A DNA stretch of 37,279 bases from positions 1 through 37,279 of the forward strand of contig CAYOEJ010000015.1 of the NCBI GenBank assembly GCA_964403015.1. Reading direction: 5' to 3'. The position numbers were made by a program, and so were the translations under genes. Positions 1 through 6,709 of this stretch are shown in pieces; the stretch's first letter is position 1; the number at the start of each line of letters is the position of its first letter. The stretch comes from CAYOEJ01 sp964403015. GTDB lineage: Bacteria; Actinomycetota; Actinomycetes; Actinomycetales; Actinomycetaceae. The notes under the pieces are model-generated. The model saw nothing but the letters and a program-made list of their open reading frames with translations. It did no database searches and was not told the origin of the DNA.

Positions 1-86
1 GACCCGTCTCGCCTCTTCCCACGCAGAGCTCAGCCTCTCCAGCCGCTTCCACGTGTTCGGGCTGAGTCCACCGGCGTCCACAAGAG
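1..86. other. Window edge, possible 3' end of an upstream gene
   Basis: No recognisable protein can be read here. On the plus strand one frame runs from the window edge to a TGA at 63-65 and encodes a short Ser/Ala/Pro-rich stretch. The terminator hairpin beginning about 20 bp later is consistent with a plus-strand gene ending near here. Too little sequence is present to name it. Confidence 0.25.
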
Positions 87-113
87 AAAACGTCCGCGAA
101 AGCGGGCGTTTTT
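87..113 (+). terminator. Rho-independent terminator
   Basis: An 11-bp stem (87-97 pairing with 102-112, one G-T pair) closes a GAAA tetraloop and runs into TTTTTCGTTTT. It probably ends transcription of a gene upstream of the window and insulates the arsR-type gene that follows. Confidence 0.8.
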
Positions 114-203
114 CGTTTTCGGTGCTCTGATTTCGGCCTTTAACCCGGACCCGCCTCTAATTCCTTGATCTGCTTTGACGGAGCAATGGAGAAGCCTTAG
201 TAT

Positions 204-575
204 GTGCGTATGCACGCGGATACTAATGGATATACTCTCGACTCCACGATGGAATACATCGACGTTGCAGCTGAGGTGCTGAGCCTGCTCTCAGACCCCA
301 CGCGCATGAAGATTATCTTGGCCCTCGGTGACTCCGATGAGCTTGCTGTGAACACATTGAGCGAACTAGTAGGCAAAAAGCCTTCCGGCGTTTCGCAACA
401 TCTCGCGCGATTGCGAATGGCACGCATGGTTACCACGCGGCAGGAGGGAACTCGAGTTCTTTATCGTCTCACTGACGAACACGCACTAGCCCTTGTTGTC
501 GAGGCCGTCAAACAGGCCGAGCATGCTGTTGGAAACGGACACCCAGCCCTGCATCACCAAGCAGAAGATCTCTAA
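204..575 (+). CDS. ArsR/SmtB-family metal-sensing transcriptional repressor
   Basis: A 123-residue winged-helix protein of normal ArsR length. The N-terminal helix contains LLSDPTRMKIILAL and the recognition helix region contains KPSGVSQHLARLRMARMV, followed by a beta-wing with GTRVLYRL. The last helix carries D-x-H and, 14 residues on, a further His (TDEH...QAEH). This resembles the alpha-5 zinc/nickel site of CzrA/NmtR (D, H, H, H), but the third ligand position is Gln. The C-terminus is His-rich (GNGHPALHHQ), as in NmtR. A GTG at 204 has GGAGAA 10 bp upstream; an ATG at 210 is an alternative. It lies 34 bp ahead of an MFS exporter that it probably represses. The family call is firm; the metal is an inference. 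Confidence 0.88.
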   Translation: MRMHADTNGYTLDSTMEYIDVAAEVLSLLSDPTRMKIILALGDSDELAVNTLSELVGKKPSGVSQHLARLRMARMVTTRQEGTRVLYRLTDEHALALVVEAVKQAEHAVGNGHPALHHQAEDL

Positions 576-609
576 GAGCTAGCCACATACTCACCACGAA
601 AGCGATCCC

Positions 610-1830
610 ATGATTACAGTACTTAAGAACCCTTCATACGCCAAGCTCTTTAGCGCCCAGATCATTGCGCTCCTAGGCACCGGACTGCTCACAGTCGCGC
701 TTGGTCTTCTTGCCTTCGATATTGCCGGCGGTAACGCGGGCATGGTGATGGGCATCGCAATGAGCATCAAGATGATCGCCTACGTTTTCGTCTCCCCGGT
801 AACGATAGCTCTGGTAGGTGGACTGCCGGCGAAGGCCGTGCTTATAGGCGCCGACCTCATCCGTGCAGCCGTCGCGGTCTGTCTGCCGTTCGTGAGCGAA
901 GCGTGGCACATTTATGTTCTGATATTCCTGCTCCAAGCGGCGTCAGCTACCTTCACACCCACTTTCCAAGCGGTTATCCCTTCGGTGCTGCCTGACGAGC
1001 GGGAGTACACCCGTGCTCTTTCACTCTCTCGTCTCGCATACGACCTGGAATCCCTGGTGAGCCCTATGCTCGCCGCCGCGCTTCTCACGATTATTAGCTA
1101 CCACAACCTGTTCATTGGAACGGTTGTCGGCTTCCTCGCATCGGCAGCTCTCGTCAGTATCACGGCTTTCCCGTTGAGTGAGGCGCCAGAACCTGCCCCG
1201 TTCATGAATCGCCTGACGCGCGGCGCGCGGGCCTTCTGGGCAAGCAACGAGTTGCGCGGACTTCTCGCTTTGAACCTAGTAGTAGCGACGACGACGGCGA
1301 TGGTTATCGTTAACACCGTTGTTTTGGTTCAGGGCGACCTAGGGCGTCCAGAATCAGATGTGCCGCTGCTACTGGCAGCCTATGGCGGTGGCTCGATGGT
1401 GGTCGCCCTGGGTATGCCTAAGCTTCTCGACCAGCTGCCTGATCGGCCAGTCATGCTAACCGGCGGCATTGCCCTGCCGATACTTCTGGCTGCTGGAGCC
1501 GCAGTCATGGCGTGGATGGAAGGGGACTCCCAGTGGTTGGCGCTTTTGGTGCTCTGGGGTCTCATTGGCGCAGCGACGTCCACAGTTCTCACGCCTTCAG
1601 CAAGGCTTCTGCGGAGAAACAGCGATCTCCGCAATCGCCCGGCAGTTTTCGCTGCGCACTTCTCCCTCTCGCACGCGTGTTTCCTTCTCACATACCCACT
1701 GGCAGGCGTGCTCGGAGCGGCCATTGGTCTACCGGAAATCGCACTGGTACTCGTAGGAATTGGTGTGATCGGCGTCGTGCTAGCCATCGCCACATGGGGT
1801 CGTGTACCAACCGACGTCGTCGTCGAATAG
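610..1830 (+). CDS. Major facilitator superfamily exporter (MFS_3-like)
   Basis: A 406-residue polytopic membrane protein with about 12 hydrophobic segments, typical of drug or metal efflux MFS permeases. It starts directly into the first membrane segment (AQIIALLGTGLLTVALG), and a LPDEREYTRALSLSRL segment follows the fourth-fifth helices, as in the EntS/NreB-like branch. It follows the ArsR-type regulator by 34 bp with no terminator between, so the two are likely co-transcribed, and a strong hairpin follows the stop. The pairing suggests efflux of the metal or toxic ion sensed by the regulator. No substrate-specific motif is visible, and drug efflux remains possible. Confidence 0.85.
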   Translation: MITVLKNPSYAKLFSAQIIALLGTGLLTVALGLLAFDIAGGNAGMVMGIAMSIKMIAYVFVSPVTIALVGGLPAKAVLIGADLIRAAVAVCLPFVSEAWHIYVLIFLLQAASATFTPTFQAVIPSVLPDEREYTRALSLSRLAYDLESLVSPMLAAALLTIISYHNLFIGTVVGFLASAALVSITAFPLSEAPEPAPFMNRLTRGARAFWASNELRGLLALNLVVATTTAMVIVNTVVLVQGDLGRPESDVPLLLAAYGGGSMVVALGMPKLLDQLPDRPVMLTGGIALPILLAAGAAVMAWMEGDSQWLALLVLWGLIGAATSTVLTPSARLLRRNSDLRNRPAVFAAHFSLSHACFLLTYPLAGVLGAAIGLPEIALVLVGIGVIGVVLAIATWGRVPTDVVVE

Positions 1831-1872
1831 CGAAGTATCAACGAGGACAGCAACACTTCATATCGTCCAAAA

Positions 1873-1910
1873 AAGGGTGTGCCCCGCGAAATCTCGCGGG
1901 GCACACCCTT
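1873..1910. terminator. Strong bidirectional terminator
   Basis: A perfect 17-bp inverted repeat (1873-1889 with 1894-1910) has a 4-nt loop. On the minus strand it is followed by six T residues, making it an efficient terminator for the DUF5324-like gene. On the plus strand it also closes the MFS gene, though without a good T run. Confidence 0.92.
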
Positions 1911-1929
1911 AAAGCTACAGAGTAGGGAC

Positions 1930-2727
1930 TCACTTGCGGGAGTCGTACTCAGCTTCGTCAGCGTTAGCCTTCAGATCGTCGATGCCGTCGGATACAGTCC
2001 CAGCGGCCTCGTCCTTAGCTTCGGTAGCGATGTCCTTCAGCTCCTCAGCCTTGTCCTGTGCGACGTTGGTGGCCTCGTCAACCGTGGTCTCGTCGACCGG
2101 TGCGGAAACATCTTCCCAGTAGGCCTCTGCCCAGGGATCCTCGACCGGCTTGGAGCGTGCCCAAGCAACGTAAGCGGCGCCCGCGGCGGCGGCTACAAGT
2201 GCGAATACACCAAAGACCTTGCCCTTCTTACCGGACTTCTGCTTCTTGGCGAGTTCCTTCTTGGAAACCTTGGCGACGTCCTTTGCACGCTTGGCGAGAT
2301 CCTTGTCCCCGGTGCGAGCTTCCTCAATGGCAGCTGTTGCAGCACGCTTTGCACGCGGCAGGTAGTCTTCGCGAACGCGGCCGGTGGCATCGCCGATGCG
2401 GTGCGAGGCATCGTCAATGTACGGGCGGGTGCGATCCACGGCGTCCTCGACGTAAGGGCGAGCCTTGCCGTAGGCATCGTTGACATAAGGAACAGCGCGA
2501 TCGTAAACATCGTGTGCTGCGGCGTTCACCTTCTGCGCTGCATCCTGGGTGACGGGACCAATCTTGTCTGCGGCCTGTCCAACGCGGGGTGCGGCCCAGT
2601 TGTACGTGGCCGACGCGGCATCTGCCACGCGGTGTGCAATGTTGCCGGCGATCTCCGTGGCGCGGTCAGCGGCATCGGTAAATTGATCAGTCGCCTTTTC
2701 CTTAGGGGTCTTCTTAAATAGAGACAT
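1930..2727 (-). CDS. Alanine-rich single-pass membrane protein, DUF5324-like
   Basis: The protein has 265 residues, counting from an ATG at 2727 that has GGAGG six bases upstream; six further in-frame residues upstream are probably not translated. The N-terminal half is made of amphipathic, Ala- and Asp-rich 11-residue-like repeats (PYVNDAYGKAR, PYVEDAVDRTR, PYIDDASHRIG). A Lys-rich stretch, one membrane segment (VFGVFALVAAAAGAAYVAWA) and a DPWAEAYWED motif follow. The C-terminus is acidic and helical. This layout and the position beside cyclophilin, rhomboid and crgA match the DUF5324 proteins of Streptomyces, which lie in the same neighbourhood. Function is unknown; the coil-rich part could act as a membrane-anchored scaffold. 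Confidence 0.8.
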   Translation of the reverse strand: MSLFKKTPKEKATDQFTDAADRATEIAGNIAHRVADAASATYNWAAPRVGQAADKIGPVTQDAAQKVNAAAHDVYDRAVPYVNDAYGKARPYVEDAVDRTRPYIDDASHRIGDATGRVREDYLPRAKRAATAAIEEARTGDKDLAKRAKDVAKVSKKELAKKQKSGKKGKVFGVFALVAAAAGAAYVAWARSKPVEDPWAEAYWEDVSAPVDETTVDEATNVAQDKAEELKDIATEAKDEAAGTVSDGIDDLKANADEAEYDSRK

Positions 2728-2835
2728 CTGTACCTCCAGATTCACTACGACGGATCTAATTCGCTTAAATGCCCGTCGTGGGCGATTAATTTCTTTACTA
2801 TCTTTCCACGTGCAAGGCGTCTTCGCAGCATTCTC

Positions 2836-2859
2836 GCGAAATTTTCAGCGAAATTTCGC
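2836..2859. promoter_or_regulatory. Inverted repeat in a divergent promoter region
   Basis: GCGAAATTT (2836-2844) and AAATTTCGC (2851-2859) form a 9-bp inverted repeat with a 6-nt spacer. GCGAAATTT also recurs directly at 2848-2856. It sits between the divergent DUF5324-like and cyclophilin genes, where an operator would be expected. There is no T tract, so a terminator is unlikely. Confidence 0.35.
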
Positions 2860-2949
2860 CACAGACCGAATTACGCTGGTAGCGCGCGAACCCCTACTTT
2901 TACGACTAAAACTTCGGCGAGCGGGAGTCACTGTGGGAAGATAAAAGAC

Positions 2950-3471
2950 ATGGAAGCAACAATTAAAACAAACCTTGGAAATATTCTCGTCGAGCTCTAC
3001 CCCCAGCAGGCACCTGAGACAGTTGCCAACTTTACCGAGCTTGCCACCGGCAAACGCGAGTGGCAGAACCCTGAGACCGGCGAGCGCACCTCTGATCCGC
3101 TCTACGACGGCGTGATCTTCCATCGCATCATTCCCGGCTTCATGATTCAGGGCGGCGACCCGCTCGGAACCGGCACCGGCGGCCCGGGATACACCTTCGA
3201 CGACGAAATTTCTGCAGACCTTAACTTCACCGAACCCTATGTTCTCGCCATGGCTAACGCTGGCAAGCGCATGGGCCGCGGAACCAACGGTTCGCAGTTC
3301 TTCATCACGGTGGCGCCGACCACCTGGTTGCAGGGCAAGCACACCATTTTCGGTAAGGTTACCGACGCCGATTCGCAGGCAGTTGTGGACAAGATTGCGG
3401 CCGTTGAGACGGGCCCGATGGATCGCCCGGTAGACGACGTCGTTATCGAGTCTATCTCCGTGTCCGACTAA
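2950..3471 (+). CDS. ppiA: Peptidyl-prolyl cis-trans isomerase, cyclophilin type
   Basis: A 173-residue cytosolic cyclophilin of normal length with no signal peptide. The catalytic signature is intact: FHRIIPGFMIQGGDP contains the active-site Arg and the Phe/Met/Gln pocket, and the second half has GTNGSQFFIT and a WLQGKHTIFGKV segment with the cyclosporin-pocket Trp. It catalyses proline isomerisation during protein folding. GGAAG lies about 9 bp ahead of the ATG. The rhomboid gene begins 13 bp after its stop, so the two form an operon. The same cyclophilin-rhomboid-crgA order is found close to the pknB cluster in other actinobacteria. Confidence 0.96.
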   Translation: MEATIKTNLGNILVELYPQQAPETVANFTELATGKREWQNPETGERTSDPLYDGVIFHRIIPGFMIQGGDPLGTGTGGPGYTFDDEISADLNFTEPYVLAMANAGKRMGRGTNGSQFFITVAPTTWLQGKHTIFGKVTDADSQAVVDKIAAVETGPMDRPVDDVVIESISVSD

Positions 3472-3484
3472 TAGCTGGCAGGGC

Positions 3485-4225
3485 ATGTCAAGCAACTCTT
3501 ATCACGACGAGCATCCCGAAGAGATCCCCGAGCAGGTACCCGTCCACGGGCAACCGCAGGAGATCAATAACAGGGGTGCTCGTCGTCGTCCTATCCCCAT
3601 AGTCACCACCGCAATCATTGTTCTGTGTGTGGCGTTGGCGATCGTGGACCGGCTCCAGCCCCAGGTGGGCGTCGAGCTTCTCTTCTATCGTCCTTTGGCG
3701 TTTGACGAAGAGTACCGTTTTGTCACCTCCGCTTTTCTTCACGGCGGTTTTTGGCACCTCGTCTTTAATATGTATGCCCTATGGCTACTCGGGTCGATCC
3801 TCGAACCTGCCCTAGGAAAGATTCGATTCTTCGTTCTCTACGTACTTTCGGCGATTGGCGGCAATGCCGCGATTGTGGTGTTGTCGAACCTGACAGGTGC
3901 GTGGAATATTGCGGCTGTGGGAGCATCCGGTGCGATTTTTGGCCTTTTCGGAGCGCTCCTCGTCGTTTCCCGTGGGTTTAACCGCAACAGCGCGGGACTC
4001 TTTGCGGTCATTGCAATAAACCTCGCGCTCGGGTTCGTTATCCCCGGTATCTCCTGGGAATCCCACATCGGAGGGTTGCTCACAGGTCTTGCCCTGACAT
4101 ACCTGTGGCTAACTTTCGCACGTAAATTCCGTGGAAAAAACCAAGCTAGTCGGCTGTCAGCCGACTTGGGTTCGGTGACCTTGGTTTTGGCAACGATTTT
4201 CCTTGTTCAAGCACTGACGATGTAG
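3485..4225 (+). CDS. Rhomboid-family intramembrane serine protease
   Basis: A 246-residue membrane protein with a hydrophilic N-terminal tail of about 35 residues followed by six to seven membrane segments. The rhomboid catalytic set is present: H91 and N95 in FWHLVFNMYALW (HxxxN), nucleophile S148 in GASGAIFGLFG (GxSG), and H194 in ESHIGGLLTG. It should therefore be an active intramembrane protease; the substrate cannot be told from the sequence. It is co-transcribed with the cyclophilin gene and followed by a terminator at 4271. Two near-identical 16-bp units (4219-4234 and 4236-4251) overlap and follow its stop codon. Confidence 0.94.
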   Translation: MSSNSYHDEHPEEIPEQVPVHGQPQEINNRGARRRPIPIVTTAIIVLCVALAIVDRLQPQVGVELLFYRPLAFDEEYRFVTSAFLHGGFWHLVFNMYALWLLGSILEPALGKIRFFVLYVLSAIGGNAAIVVLSNLTGAWNIAAVGASGAIFGLFGALLVVSRGFNRNSAGLFAVIAINLALGFVIPGISWESHIGGLLTGLALTYLWLTFARKFRGKNQASRLSADLGSVTLVLATIFLVQALTM

Positions 4226-4270
4226 GACTACCGGAGATGTAGGTCTACCGGCGATATCGCTTTACGGAAC

Positions 4271-4313
4271 AGGACCGGCAGGTCGACGAAAGTCGGCGAT
4301 GCCGGTCCTTTTA
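4271..4313 (+). terminator. Rho-independent terminator after the rhomboid gene
   Basis: AGGACCGGCA (4271-4280) pairs perfectly with TGCCGGTCCT (4300-4309). An inner hairpin (GTCGAC-GAAA-GTCGGC, imperfect) stacks inside it and TTTTAT follows. Confidence 0.85.
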
Positions 4314-4486
4314 TATCCTCACTCCTTCTCCCACCCGCTAGGTCATGTCGCACTTCTTAGAACGAATTACACGTATGTAACTCTCCACAGCGGTGGATTA
4401 GCCTGTGGAAAACTACATCAATGTAATTCATTCAAGTCGAAATGGGCTCTGCTCAACCACTCTTTGAGGCTCCTTGAATACAACAG
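4314..4486. other. Convergent intergenic region with a 66-bp inverted-repeat-bounded segment
   Basis: No gene is seen. GAATTACA (4364-4371) and TGTAATTC (4422-4429) bound a 66-bp segment. Inside it is TGTGGAAAA (4404-4412), a match to the relaxed DnaA-box consensus TTWTNCACA on the minus strand. A second partial CTCCACA motif is nearby. A DnaA or structural role is only a possibility. Confidence 0.3.
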
Positions 4487-4509
4487 TGCCCCGGCGGGAA
4501 GCCGGGGCA
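4487..4509 (-). terminator. Terminator hairpin after crgA
   Basis: A perfect 9-bp stem (TGCCCCGGC at 4487-4495 with GCCGGGGCA at 4501-4509) closes a 5-nt loop 24 bp past the crgA stop. The following minus-strand sequence is only moderately T-rich. Confidence 0.7.
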
Positions 4510-4532
4510 TTGCGAAAACTGGCTAGCTAAAG

Positions 4533-4802
4533 CTACTTCCAACCCATTGTCATGAGGAAACCGGCGAGCATAAGGCCAATGCCGATGAACAGGTTGCCGT
4601 TGCCGAGGCCAGGGATCGGTGCGTCGCCGCCAAACACGTAGGCAAGAACCACGATGAGTAGACCAACGAGCGCTAACGTCACCATGACGGGAGCCCACCA
4701 GCGAGGTGACCTCTTTTCGACTTCGACAGGTCGGTCTTGACGTGCTCGCGCCTGCGCGATGCGACGCTCTTCGACCTTCTTGCGCTTCTTGGACTCAGGC
4801 AT
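4533..4802 (-). CDS. crgA: Cell division protein CrgA
   Basis: An 89-residue protein with a basic N-terminus of about 33 residues and two membrane segments (MVTLALVGLLIVVLAYVF and LFIGIGLMLAGFLMTMGW), ending in MGWK. Size, topology and the ending are those of actinobacterial CrgA, which joins the septum and interacts with FtsZ, FtsI and CwsA to help place the divisome. AAGGAA lies 8 bp ahead of the ATG. It is monocistronic, convergent with the rhomboid gene and divergent from the sortase gene. The location near the pknB/pbpA/rodA cluster is the conserved one. Confidence 0.95.
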   Translation of the reverse strand: MPESKKRKKVEERRIAQARARQDRPVEVEKRSPRWWAPVMVTLALVGLLIVVLAYVFGGDAPIPGLGNGNLFIGIGLMLAGFLMTMGWK

Positions 4803-4921
4803 TTTCTAATTCCTTTTCATGGCTAGCATGTGGGTTAAGAATATCGGCAATACGCGGTAAAGGGTAATTTAGACGCGGCTTCCCTCACAATCATGCTCAC
4901 CGGACGTGCTGTATGCTGTTC

Positions 4922-4936
4922 GAAGTAAATTACTTC
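4922..4936. promoter_or_regulatory. Perfect 7-1-7 palindrome upstream of the sortase gene
   Basis: GAAGTAA-A-TTACTTC is a perfect palindrome ending 28 bp before the sortase start codon. It is framed by an outer GTATG/CATAC pair, and a TATGCT that could be a -10 element lies just upstream (4912-4917). The size and position fit an operator for a dimeric repressor. Confidence 0.45.
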
Positions 4937-4964
4937 CCGTCATACGTGGAAACTGAGGAGCTTA

Positions 4965-5807
4965 ATGGAGCGTCGCGGCAAGCACCGATACGAGGATGAA
5001 GTCGAGCACTCAACGGAAGTGGCAACTAAGCGCAAGCCGTCCCTCTTCTCGCGAATCCTGGGCGTCATAGGTGAACTCCTTATTACTGCTGGGCTCCTCA
5101 TCGGTCTGTTTATTGTGTGGCAAGTCTGGTGGACAGACATCGAGGCAAACCGTGAGCAGGCAAAGGTTCTCGATCAGCTCGAGGAGACCTACGGCGGTAC
5201 GGTCACCATCGACGACGGCATAGCCGACCCACAAGAAGGCCCGCCGCCCGAATGGGACAGGACCCCCGGCGTCGGCGAAACAATGGGAATTATGCGCATC
5301 CCAGCCTTTGGCGAAGATTACAAGTACACCCTCGTGTACGGAACCGACATGGCGTCGATTCTCGACACCGGCGCATTTGGCCAGTACGAAGACACGGCTC
5401 TGCCCGGCGAGGTTGGCAACTTCTCGACCGCTGCCCACCGCCAGACCTACGGAGCGCCGATGCGCGACGTGGCGGACCTAGATATGGGCGACAAGATTAT
5501 CGTTGAACTGCCCGAAGCTTTCCTCGTCTATTCGATTGTGGATGAAGAGATTGTGTTGCCGTCCGCGGTACGGACGATTGCCCCGGATCCTTTCGCCGCC
5601 CGCGAGGCAGCGGCAGCAGGCACCGAGGTATCGGCTGATCCCACCCGACGCCTTCTCACGATCACCACCTGCCACCCGCCTTTCATTTCGAACGAGCGCT
5701 GGGTTGTGCATGCCGAATTCGAGTACTGGACCGATCGCGCCGATGGACTGCCCATCGATCTCGTGAACGAAGAAGACCGCCCGGCTGAAGCTGAAGGAGC
5801 TAACTGA
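4965..5807 (+). CDS. Class E sortase
   Basis: A 280-residue protein with a charged cytoplasmic N-terminus, one membrane anchor (about residues 33-53) and an extracytoplasmic sortase barrel. The catalytic triad is visible: H158 in STAAHRQTYG, C236 in LLTITTCHPPF and R245 in SNERW. Sortases cut a C-terminal sorting signal and attach the protein to the peptidoglycan bridge; class E enzymes are the housekeeping type in high-GC Gram-positives and often prefer LAXTG. Two reading frames follow at once: a 51-residue membrane protein 1 bp later and an overlapping amidotransferase, so the three are translationally linked. Confidence 0.95.
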   Translation: MERRGKHRYEDEVEHSTEVATKRKPSLFSRILGVIGELLITAGLLIGLFIVWQVWWTDIEANREQAKVLDQLEETYGGTVTIDDGIADPQEGPPPEWDRTPGVGETMGIMRIPAFGEDYKYTLVYGTDMASILDTGAFGQYEDTALPGEVGNFSTAAHRQTYGAPMRDVADLDMGDKIIVELPEAFLVYSIVDEEIVLPSAVRTIAPDPFAAREAAAAGTEVSADPTRRLLTITTCHPPFISNERWVVHAEFEYWTDRADGLPIDLVNEEDRPAEAEGAN

Positions 5808-5808
5808 C

Positions 5809-5964
5809 ATGTATGGAGCAATCTGGCGTAGTCTGCCGGGTCCGAAGTGGCTCAAGTTCATCGAAGCTCTTATTTTGATCTTCGCGATCCTCTTCCTGCT
5901 CTTCCAGTACGCCTTCCCATGGGTCATGGAGAACACGAACTTCATCGACAACACGGTGGGCTGA
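5809..5964 (+). CDS. Small single-pass membrane protein downstream of sortase E
   Basis: A 51-residue protein whose ATG lies one base after the sortase TGA. It starts MYGAIWRSLPGPKWLKF and then has one membrane helix (EALILIFAILFLLFQYAFPWV) and a short acidic tail. Its stop overlaps the next start as ATGA-type TGATG. Comparable tiny proteins beginning MY-x-x-(I/L)WR-x-LPGP sit after the sortase gene in other actinobacteria, which supports this as a real gene. CTGAAGGAGC 9 to 18 bases upstream can serve as ribosome binding site. Function unknown. Confidence 0.85.
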   Translation: MYGAIWRSLPGPKWLKFIEALILIFAILFLLFQYAFPWVMENTNFIDNTVG

Positions 5965-6587
5965 TGGCACGCATTCTTGTTGTCGATAACTACGACTCTT
6001 TCGTTTACACGATCGTGGACTATCTCCGCCAACTCGGCGCCGAGACAGTCGTGAAGAGAAACGACGCCGTAGAACCAGATGAAGTTAGCGATTACGACGG
6101 TGTGTTGATTTCACCGGGACCGGGCGCCCCAGCCGACGCCGGTCAGTCCATGAACGTCATTCGCGCCTGTGCGGAAACGGGAACTCCGATGCTTGGTGTG
6201 TGCCTTGGCCACCAGGCGCTCGCGGAGGTCTTTGGAGCAACCGTTTCACATGCTCCCGAACTTCAGCATGGGAAGACATCGCAGATCAATCACTCTGACT
6301 CTCACACTCTTGAGGGCCTCCCAACGCCGCTTCAGGTGACCCGCTATCATTCGCTTGCCGTAGAACCCGATACGGTGCCTTCTGAGCTACGCGTAACCGC
6401 TGAGACTGGCACCGGAGTGGTCATGGCGCTCGAGCATGAAAGCAAACCGCTCTATGGCCTTCAGTTCCACCCGGAGTCGATCTTGACTCAGGGAGGACAC
6501 AGGATGCTGGCCAATTGGCTGACAGTTACGGGTATCGACGACGCCGTTGCGAGAGCCGAGGGTAAGGCTCCACTCCTGCACGATTAG
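5964..6587 (+). CDS. Class I glutamine amidotransferase, TrpG/PabA family
   Basis: A 207-residue protein counted from the ATG that overlaps the small membrane gene's stop. The active site is complete: nucleophile C80 in GVCLGHQ, and H169 and E171 in FHPES; the oxyanion GPG is also present (SPGPGAP). Such subunits release ammonia from glutamine for anthranilate or aminodeoxychorismate synthase. No trpE/pabB partner is nearby. A TrpG/PabA-like gene after sortase E and before pknB is a recurring actinobacterial arrangement and is commonly annotated as an aminodeoxychorismate/anthranilate synthase component II. Which of the two it serves cannot be decided here. Confidence 0.93.
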   Translation: MARILVVDNYDSFVYTIVDYLRQLGAETVVKRNDAVEPDEVSDYDGVLISPGPGAPADAGQSMNVIRACAETGTPMLGVCLGHQALAEVFGATVSHAPELQHGKTSQINHSDSHTLEGLPTPLQVTRYHSLAVEPDTVPSELRVTAETGTGVVMALEHESKPLYGLQFHPESILTQGGHRMLANWLTVTGIDDAVARAEGKAPLLHD

Positions 6588-6669
6588 GCTTACCTGCGGT
6601 CGTTGGACGCCCATAGCCGTGAGATAACCGCAGCGGCATGTTTTCCGCGGCGATGAAATACCGAAACAA

Positions 6670-6703
6670 GTACGTGCGCGCAAAAATTTCTGCGCGCACG
6701 TAC
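6670..6703. terminator. Bidirectional hairpin between convergent genes
   Basis: A perfect 13-bp stem (6670-6682 with 6691-6703) has an 8-nt loop. It lies between the ends of the amidotransferase gene and pknB, which converge here. T runs on either side are weak, so termination may be partial. Confidence 0.75.
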
Positions 6704-6709
6704 CTAGTT

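Noticed and set aside
1879..2721. 280-codon plus-strand open frame
   Set aside because: It is antisense to the DUF5324-like gene, starts inside the terminator hairpin, and its sequence mirrors the biased codons of the real gene.
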